From the NCBI GenBank assembly GCA_036732565.1, contig DAINCF010000037.1:1-22052 (forward strand): a stretch of 22,052 nucleotides of DNA, read 5' to 3'. The position numbers and the translations under genes are program-made. This DNA is from JAIVJN01 sp036732565. GTDB lineage: Bacteria; Acidobacteriota; Vicinamibacteria; Vicinamibacterales; UBA2999. The number at the start of each line of letters is the position of its first letter. The stretch's first letter is position 1. Positions 14,626 through 20,320 of the stretch are shown one piece after another. Below the pieces are notes generated by a model. That model was not told the DNA's origin. It worked only from the letters and a program-made list of their open reading frames with translations, and did not search any database.

Positions 14626-17547
14626 ATGAAACGGCGGTTGGTTGTCGTGGTTCTTGTGATTTTCCTGGCGCACGCGGCGGCCGCGTTCGCGCAGGGCGGG
14701 GGCGCGAGCAGTACCGGGACCATTCAGGGCCGGGTCACGGACGCGCAGGGGGCGGTGCTCCCGGGCGTAACGGTGACGGCGTCCTCGCCGGCGCTCCTCG
14801 GGCAACAGACGGCGGTGACGTCCGACAACGGCAACTATCGCTTCCCGGCGGTGCCGCCGGGCGGCTACTCGTTGACGTTCGAGCTCGCCGGCTTCAACAC
14901 GATCCAGCGCGAGGGCATACAGATCGCGCTTGGCTTCACGGCCAACGTCAACATCGAGCTGGCGCTGGCCACGCTGCAAGAGACGGTGACGGTGACGGGC
15001 GAGTCGCCCATCATCGACACCACGGCGACGCGCACGGTGCAGAACTTCAAGATGGAGCAGCTCGCGTCGATCCCGAACGGGCGCGACATGTGGTCGCTGC
15101 TGGCGGTGACCCCGGCCGTGCAGCTCTCGCGCATCGACGTCGGCGGCAACCGTGCCGGCACGCAGACCGGCTACACGGCGTACGGCCTGAGCGGTCAGGT
15201 GCGCGTGCTGATCGAAGGCATCAACACGACCGAGGGCACCGGCGGTGCCGGCTTCTACTTCGACTACGGCTCGCTCGAAGAGGTGTTTCTCGGCACGGCG
15301 GGACAGAGCGCCGAGATGGCCGTGCCCGGCGTGCAAAGTCAGTTCATCACGCAATCCGGCGGCAATCGCTTCTCCGGCGATTTCTACCAGGACTGGTACA
15401 ACAACAACCTGGTCGGCTCGAATCTGTCGGACGAAGTACTCGCGTTCGGCATTCGCGAAGGCAGCAACGAGATCCAGGGCTACCGTGACACGGCGCTCAA
15501 CGTCGGCGGGCCGGTGAAGCAGGACAAGATCTGGTGGCACTTCGCGTATCGGACGCAGAAGAACCAGGTCGCGCAGCCGAACTTCCGTTTCGACAAGACC
15601 TTCGACACCGAGTTGAAGAACCCGTCCGTCAAGGGCACCTATCAGCTGAATCAGAACAACAAGCTGATCGGCTACTACCAGGCCGGCTTCAAGCTGCAGC
15701 CCAACCGGCTCCCGTTCGCCGCGTATTTCTACGACAACGAGGGCGAGACGTGGATTCAAGACAACTTGAGCTGGGTCTACAAGGCGGAATGGAACAGCAC
15801 GATCAGCGACAAGCTCTACGTCGAAGCGCGCTTCGGCGACTTCGGCTACTACTTTCCCCTGCTCTCCAATGGCGATGAGCCGTACTTCTGGCGCGATACG
15901 GGCCTGAGCGAGCTGGAAGGCTCGTACTACACATGGCAGGTCGATCGCGACCGTAAGCAGTGGACGGGCGCCGCCACTTACTTCCTCGACACCGGCGCGG
16001 GCAGTCACACGTTCAAGATCGGCGGCGGCCTCGAAGTGGAGAAGGCGTGGGAGGGCTATCTGTCGCAGGCCGGGACGGATCCGGCGGCACCGTACGCGCA
16101 GATGGATCATCAGTACGCGAACGGTGTCGCCAACCAGATCGTCTTCCGCATCCCGACGGCGATCAATCACCTCGGTGGTCTCCACGACAACGACGACGGC
16201 AACATCCTGTCGCTGTCGAACCTGAACACCTATGGCGTGTTCGTGTCGGACTCGTGGGCGCTGGGCCGGCTCACGCTCAATCTCGGCATGCGCTACGACC
16301 ACTACCGCAGCTGGACCCCGGAGCAGCTCCAACCGTCATGGACCACGGGTCCGGTGGTCGTCCAGGAAGCGACCTTCGCGGAAGCGGACTACGTGAACTG
16401 GAACTCCTTGGTGCCGCGCATTGGTGCCACGTTCGATCTGTCTGGGGACGGTCGCACCGTCGCGAAGGCCAACTACGGGCTCTTCTACCAGAACCCTGGC
16501 GTCGCGCTCGCGGCGACCGCCAACCCGAACACGCCGAACAAGACGGCGACCCACGCGTGGAACGATCTGAACGGCGACAAGCGCTGGCAACCGGGCGAGG
16601 AAGGCGCGAGCCCGACCAGCACCAGCCTCGCGGGCACCGTGACGGTCGATCCCGAGCTGAAACAACCGTACTCGCACGACCTCGGGATCTTCATCGAACG
16701 TCAGCTCACCGAGTCGATCGGCTCCCGCTTCGGCTTCGTCATGAAGACGGAGGACGACCTCTGGCAAAGCTATCAGGCCCTCCGCTCGCCATCGGCGTAC
16801 ACGGGGGCGTTCCCGTACGTCGACGTCGGCACCGACGGCGTGCGCGGCACCGCCGACGATCGCACGCTCACGTTGTATGGCGTCCCGACGTCGCAGCTTT
16901 CGGGCTTTCCGACGACGAACGTCATCATGAACACCGGTGAGTACTCGCGCTACAAGACGCTCGAGGGCACCGTCAGCCGACGCTACGGCAACCGCTGGTC
17001 GTTGCAGGCGGGGGCGAGCCACACCTGGCTGCGCGACTTCCCGCAGGACTTCCCGAACAACCCCAACGCTCCGGGCGTGCAGAACCGGTCGACGTGGGAC
17101 TTCAAGGTCACCGGGCAGTGGGATGGTCCGTGGGGGCTCAAGTTCACGCCGTCGCTGCGGCATCAGTCCGGTCCCAACTACGCGCGGAACTTCACCGTCA
17201 CCCAATCCTCGGCGACGCCGTACGGCTTGACGTTCGCCGGGGGCACGACGCCTGCCGGCACGGCGGCCGGAAACTTCGTCTATGCGAGCCCCGACGGTGG
17301 CGAGCCCGGAGCGTCAGACGACCTCTGGAGCTTCCGCCAGGACAACATCACGGTGGTCGACTTGCGGTCGGAGAAGGTTTTCAGCTTCGGCAGCACCGTC
17401 AGGCTCCGCGCCTTCATCGACCTGTTCAACCTGACGAACAGCGCGGCATTCGAGACCATCACGCAAACGACCGGCGCGAACTTCCAGCGGCCAACCGCGA
17501 TTCTCGCGCCGTTCACGACGCGGGTCGGCTTCCGCTTCATTTGGTGA
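14626..17547 (+). CDS. Oar-like TonB-dependent outer-membrane receptor, second copy
   Basis: 973 residues. Start ATG 14626 is chosen by analogy to the first copy (GGGAGG 9 nt upstream, MKRR then a hydrophobic signal); in-frame ATG 14620 and GTG 14623 are alternatives. Signal peptide to about 23 (AAAFAQ). Then the regulatory-like sandwich (GTIQGRVTDAQGAVLPGVTVTASS), plug (ETVTVTGESPIIDTTATR, IPNGRDMWSLLAVTPAV) and barrel, ending FTTRVGFRFIW. Long blocks are shared with the first copy, for example the DRDRKQWTGAATYFLDTG region and the EF-hand-like loop at the same residue numbers 647-658. The copies differ most in extracellular-loop-like segments (the AGTDPAAPYAQMDHQYANG region, and a 30-residue insertion near YASPDGGEPGASDD). 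Likely an old tandem duplication with diverged ligand specificity. It has its own promoter and terminator. Confidence 0.92.
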   Translation: MKRRLVVVVLVIFLAHAAAAFAQGGGASSTGTIQGRVTDAQGAVLPGVTVTASSPALLGQQTAVTSDNGNYRFPAVPPGGYSLTFELAGFNTIQREGIQIALGFTANVNIELALATLQETVTVTGESPIIDTTATRTVQNFKMEQLASIPNGRDMWSLLAVTPAVQLSRIDVGGNRAGTQTGYTAYGLSGQVRVLIEGINTTEGTGGAGFYFDYGSLEEVFLGTAGQSAEMAVPGVQSQFITQSGGNRFSGDFYQDWYNNNLVGSNLSDEVLAFGIREGSNEIQGYRDTALNVGGPVKQDKIWWHFAYRTQKNQVAQPNFRFDKTFDTELKNPSVKGTYQLNQNNKLIGYYQAGFKLQPNRLPFAAYFYDNEGETWIQDNLSWVYKAEWNSTISDKLYVEARFGDFGYYFPLLSNGDEPYFWRDTGLSELEGSYYTWQVDRDRKQWTGAATYFLDTGAGSHTFKIGGGLEVEKAWEGYLSQAGTDPAAPYAQMDHQYANGVANQIVFRIPTAINHLGGLHDNDDGNILSLSNLNTYGVFVSDSWALGRLTLNLGMRYDHYRSWTPEQLQPSWTTGPVVVQEATFAEADYVNWNSLVPRIGATFDLSGDGRTVAKANYGLFYQNPGVALAATANPNTPNKTATHAWNDLNGDKRWQPGEEGASPTSTSLAGTVTVDPELKQPYSHDLGIFIERQLTESIGSRFGFVMKTEDDLWQSYQALRSPSAYTGAFPYVDVGTDGVRGTADDRTLTLYGVPTSQLSGFPTTNVIMNTGEYSRYKTLEGTVSRRYGNRWSLQAGASHTWLRDFPQDFPNNPNAPGVQNRSTWDFKVTGQWDGPWGLKFTPSLRHQSGPNYARNFTVTQSSATPYGLTFAGGTTPAGTAAGNFVYASPDGGEPGASDDLWSFRQDNITVVDLRSEKVFSFGSTVRLRAFIDLFNLTNSAAFETITQTTGANFQRPTAILAPFTTRVGFRFIW

Positions 17548-17555
17548 TAATCGTC

Positions 17556-17758
17556 GGTTCCGCACGGAGGTTCCGCACGTGGGTTCCTCACGGTGTGCCG
17601 GCACGAAGGTTCGGTTCCACACGGCGGTTTCACACGAAGGTTCGGTTCGGCACGGATTGAACCTCCATCGGAACGGCAATGAGGAACCCACGTGGGAACC
17701 CGAACCTCCGTTTGGAACCCACCGTGAGGAACCCACGTGAGGAACCTCCGTGGGAACA
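17556..17758. repeat. Second 13-nt-type inverted repeat region, after the second receptor
   Basis: GGTTCCGCACGGA, GGTTCCGCACGTG and degenerate units run from 17556 to about 17655. The complementary orientation (GGAACCCACGTG, GAACCTCCGT and similar) runs from about 17660 to 17758. Unit and layout match 13912-14190, though more degenerate. The non-coding stretch 17548-17961 holds this repeat, the hairpin and terminator at 17766-17829, the palindromes at 17864-17909 and a promoter-like site. Confidence 0.85.
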
Positions 17759-17765
17759 AGCGTTG

Positions 17766-17786
17766 CGACTCCTGTGGGGGGAGTCG
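17766..17786 (+). promoter_or_regulatory. Conserved GACTCC hairpin after the second receptor
   Basis: CGACTCC pairs with GGAGTCG around TGTGGGG. Near-identical to the element at 13837-13854; again directly before a terminator, but here separated from the receptor stop by the 13-nt repeat block. Confidence 0.6.
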
Positions 17787-17792
17787 TCTCGG

Positions 17793-17829
17793 GCGTGGGG
17801 TCGGTCGCCGCCGGCCTCACGCTCTTTTT
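17793..17829 (+). terminator. Rho-independent terminator of the second receptor unit
   Basis: GCGTGGGG (17793-17800) pairs, with one G-T wobble, with CCTCACGC (17815-17822), followed by TCTTTTT. Confidence 0.75.
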
Positions 17830-17863
17830 CTTCGCGGCATGGTCCTGGGACTTGGGCCTGAGG

Positions 17864-17909
17864 TGTAGGGGCGGCTCAGGGGTAGGGGCGGCTCGCGAGC
17901 CGCCCCTAC
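17864..17909. repeat. Partial plus complete 28-bp GTAGGGGC palindrome
   Basis: A half copy GTAGGGGCGGCTC (17864-17876) is followed by a perfect 28-bp palindrome (17882-17909) whose left half is GTAGGGGCGGCTCG. The same 28 bases recur at 18756-18783. Together the two copies bracket the tryptophan dioxygenase gene. Confidence 0.92.
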
Positions 17910-17949
17910 GTCAGTACCCGCGCGCCGCCCTATGTCTGTACACGTGTTC

Positions 17950-17955
17950 TATGCT
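17950..17955 (+). promoter_or_regulatory. Putative -10 box for leaderless kynA transcript
   Basis: TATGCT is followed by TGAGCC and then the ATG at 17962. No Shine-Dalgarno fits, and no consensus -35 is seen. Confidence 0.45.
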
Positions 17956-17961
17956 TGAGCC

Positions 17962-18750
17962 ATGGACCAGGCGGTCACCTACGGCACCTACCTGCACGTC
18001 GATGAGCTGCTGAATCTCCAGCGTCCGCGCTCCGATGGGCCCGAGCACGACGAGCTCCTCTTCATCGTCATCCACCAGGTCTACGAGTTGTGGTTCAAGG
18101 AGGTGCTGCACGAGATTGATTACGTCAAGCGGCTGCTGGAAGGCGACGAACCGCACCGCGCGCAGCACACGATGAAGCGCATCCTGACCATCCTGAAGGT
18201 GCTCGTCGCGCAGCTCGACATCCTGGAGACGATGACGCCGCTCGAGTTCCAGTCGTTTCGCGAGCGGCTCGAGGCGGCCAGCGGATTTCAGTCGGATCAA
18301 TTCCGACAGCTCGAGTTCGTGCTGGGCCGGAAGTCGCGCGCGGTGATCAATCGCTTTCCACCGGACAGCCGGGCACGCGCGGCGCTGGAGCGACGCTTCG
18401 ACGAGGGCACCTTGTGGGACGCGTACTTGCGCTATCTGTCGCGTGAGGGCTACAAGGTGCCGCCACCGCTGCTGGCGCGGGACGTGACCGCTCCTGTCGA
18501 ACCGTCTCCGGAGCTGCAGGACGTGCTGATCGATCTCTATCGTCGTGACGCCAAGAACGCCGAGATCTGCGAGCGCCTGGTCGATCTCGATGAGGGCATG
18601 CAGGAGTGGCGCTATCGTCACGTCAAGATGGTCGAACGCACGATTGGCACCAAGGTGGGCACGGGCGGATCGGCGGGCGCCGAGTATTTGCGCACCACCC
18701 TTCAGCAGCCATTGTTTCCAGACCTCTGGCAGATCCGGGCCAGGCTCTGA
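17962..18750 (+). CDS. kynA: Tryptophan 2,3-dioxygenase
   Basis: Haem-dependent cytosolic oxidation of L-tryptophan to N-formylkynurenine. 262 residues, slightly shorter than typical bacterial members. Signature blocks in order: TYGTYLHVDELLNLQ (6-20), HDELLFIVIHQVYELWFKE (29-47) with His38 at the active-site position equivalent to Xanthomonas His55, MTPLEFQSFRERL (91-103) with Arg100 likely binding the substrate carboxylate, ASGFQSDQFRQLEF (106-119), and WRYRHVKMVERTIGTKVGTGGSAG (216-239) with His220 as the proximal haem ligand. The end FPDLWQIR is also conserved. The start ATG 17962 is preceded by TATGCT and probably leaderless. Kynureninase follows after 42 nt, with a 28-bp palindrome between. 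Confidence 0.96.
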   Translation: MDQAVTYGTYLHVDELLNLQRPRSDGPEHDELLFIVIHQVYELWFKEVLHEIDYVKRLLEGDEPHRAQHTMKRILTILKVLVAQLDILETMTPLEFQSFRERLEAASGFQSDQFRQLEFVLGRKSRAVINRFPPDSRARAALERRFDEGTLWDAYLRYLSREGYKVPPPLLARDVTAPVEPSPELQDVLIDLYRRDAKNAEICERLVDLDEGMQEWRYRHVKMVERTIGTKVGTGGSAGAEYLRTTLQQPLFPDLWQIRARL

Positions 18751-18755
18751 TTGAT

Positions 18756-18783
18756 GTAGGGGCGGCTCGCGAGCCGCCCCTAC
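18756..18783. repeat. Perfect 28-bp GTAGGGGC palindrome between kynA and kynU
   Basis: Same sequence as 17882-17909. It occupies nearly all of the 42-nt gap between the two genes and ends 9 nt before the kynU GTG. In RNA it would form a 14-bp stem at that gap and could hide or protect the start region. Confidence 0.92.
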
Positions 18784-18792
18784 GGTGAGCAT

Positions 18793-19956
18793 GTGAAGAC
18801 ATCTCTCGCCCATCACTACTCGCGTTTTCGTGTCGCGGAACGCCTGCTGCTGACCGGGCACTCGCATCAGGCGTGGCCGGACGTGGCGTTCGAGGCGCAG
18901 CAACAGGCGTGGCTCGATGCGGCGGCGCTAGTCGACGACAAGTGGGAGCGGGCCGCGGAGGTGGCTGCCGGTGTCCAGCGCGGATGGCGGCGCCTCTTGA
19001 ACGATCCTGACGGGGTCATCGCGCTCGGCCAGAACACACACGAGCTGGTCGCACGACTGCTGTCGGCGTTGCCGCTCGATCGCCGCCCGCGCTTGCTCAC
19101 GACTGATGGCGAGTTCCACACCATCCGCCGCCAGCTCGATCGGCTGGCGGAGACCTCACTGGACGTCGTGAAGATTGCGGCTCGGCCCGCGACCACGCTG
19201 GCCGAACGACTCGCCGAGCGTGTCGACGATCGCACCGCATGTGTGCTCGTGTCATCGGTGCTTTTCGAGACCGCCGAGATCGTGTCTGACTTGCGCGTCA
19301 TCGCCGACGCCTGCGCACGGCATGGCGCGGAACTGCTGATCGACGCCTATCACCAGATCAATGTCGTCCCCTTCGATGTCCACGCGCTCGGCCTGGCGGG
19401 TGCGTTCGTCGTCGGTGGAGGGTATAAATACTGCCAGCTCGGGGAGGGCAATTGCTTTCTCCGCGTGCCCGCGGACTGCGAGCTCCGTCCGATTCTCACC
19501 GGCTGGTTCAGCGAGTTCGCCGAGTTGGCGGAGCGCAAGACTCCGGGTGACCTGCCGTACGGCCGGGGCGCGGCGCGTTTCGCTGGCAGCACCTACGATC
19601 CGACGTCGCACTATCGCGCGGCGGCGGTTTTCGATTTTCACGAGCGCATGGCGCTCGAACCACAACGCCTCCGAACGATCAGCGTCCATCAGGTCGGTCT
19701 GCTCGAACGATCGTTCCGCGACTTGAACCTCGATCCGACCCGAGCGGCGATCGTCGGCATCCCACCCGATCAGCGTGCGGGGTTTCTTTCCATCCACACG
19801 CCTCATGCTCGCGCGATCGTGACGGCGCTCCGCACGCGCGGCGCGCTCGCCGACGCTCGTGGCGAGTACCTCCGTGCGGGCCCGGCTCCGTACCTCACCG
19901 ACACGCAGCTCCGCGACTTCGTCGCGCTGCTCGGTGAGATCATCGAGGGCACGTGA
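18793..19956 (+). CDS. kynU: Kynureninase (PLP-dependent, aminotransferase class V fold)
   Basis: Hydrolyses kynurenine to anthranilate and alanine. 387 residues. The PLP-binding lysine is Lys212 in VVGGGYKYCQLGEGN; Asp184 in LLIDAYHQIN is placed to contact the pyridine nitrogen; Asn81-Thr82 in LGQNTHELV lies where the cofactor phosphate loop is expected, and GEFHT (106-110) has the stacking aromatic. The LTGHSHQAWP start and GSTYDPTSHYRAAAVFDF late motif fit kynureninases better than other class V enzymes. Start GTG 18793; the ATG at 18791 is followed by a stop. GGTGAG lies only 3 nt before the start, so ribosome binding is doubtful and coupling to kynA is possible. The pathway step between the two enzymes (formylkynurenine formamidase) is not encoded nearby. 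Confidence 0.9.
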   Translation: MKTSLAHHYSRFRVAERLLLTGHSHQAWPDVAFEAQQQAWLDAAALVDDKWERAAEVAAGVQRGWRRLLNDPDGVIALGQNTHELVARLLSALPLDRRPRLLTTDGEFHTIRRQLDRLAETSLDVVKIAARPATTLAERLAERVDDRTACVLVSSVLFETAEIVSDLRVIADACARHGAELLIDAYHQINVVPFDVHALGLAGAFVVGGGYKYCQLGEGNCFLRVPADCELRPILTGWFSEFAELAERKTPGDLPYGRGAARFAGSTYDPTSHYRAAAVFDFHERMALEPQRLRTISVHQVGLLERSFRDLNLDPTRAAIVGIPPDQRAGFLSIHTPHARAIVTALRTRGALADARGEYLRAGPAPYLTDTQLRDFVALLGEIIEGT

Positions 19957-20174
19957 GCATTGTCTTGTCGCATCAAGACTTCTTGCATGAGCTGGAGTCG
20001 CGTTCGATCCATCGTTTCGAAGGCGATCATTTCAATCCGTTGGATTCAGCTGAGCTTGTCGCCCGAGACCGTTCGTCACACACGCGGGAAGTCGAACAAT
20101 CCTTCACAGTCCATGTGACGACGCCGCCGCGTGTACTCGGCACGTCGATTGCTCCGTCGTCGGTACCCCACAGG

Positions 20175-20194
20175 AGCGTTTGCAAACGCTTTTT
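20175..20194 (+). terminator. Perfect 16-bp palindrome with T tract after kynU
   Basis: AGCGTTTG and CAAACGCT are joined without a loop base and followed by TTTT. The likely role is transcription termination after kynU. A palindrome of this type could also bind a repressor dimer. The flanking stretch 19957-20320 has no convincing gene. Confidence 0.55.
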
Positions 20195-20269
20195 CGGGCC
20201 GAGGCTGACTAGGCCGGCTCGTTTGTGCCGGTCGCTGGATGATGGATCCCGCGAGCCGGATTTTACCGA

Positions 20270-20292
20270 GGGGGCGTTGGCCCCCTTTTTTT
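20270..20292 (+). terminator. Strong rho-independent terminator before the cytochrome gene
   Basis: GGGGGC-GTTG-GCCCCC is followed by seven T. It isolates the multihaem cytochrome from upstream transcription. Confidence 0.92.
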
Positions 20293-20307
20293 ATTCCCAT
20301 CCACTGC

Positions 20308-20313
20308 TATTCT
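20308..20313 (+). promoter_or_regulatory. Putative extended -10 box for leaderless cytochrome transcript
   Basis: TGC precedes TATTCT, giving an extended -10, and the ATG at 20321 follows after 7 nt with no Shine-Dalgarno. It lies directly after the terminator. Confidence 0.45.
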
Positions 20314-20320
20314 CTGGGCC

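Noticed and set aside
14419..16332. 637-codon open frame on the minus strand opposite the second receptor
   Set aside because: It is the mirror of a GC-rich, strongly coded receptor gene; its translation is Arg/Val/Glu-rich without family motifs and runs through a repeat element. The same reasoning removes the 484-codon frame at 12232-13686 and the other long antisense frames.
20175..20190. LacI-family operator
   Set aside because: The centre is GC (TTTGCAAA) rather than the usual CG, no regulator gene is near, and the following T tract fits a terminator better.
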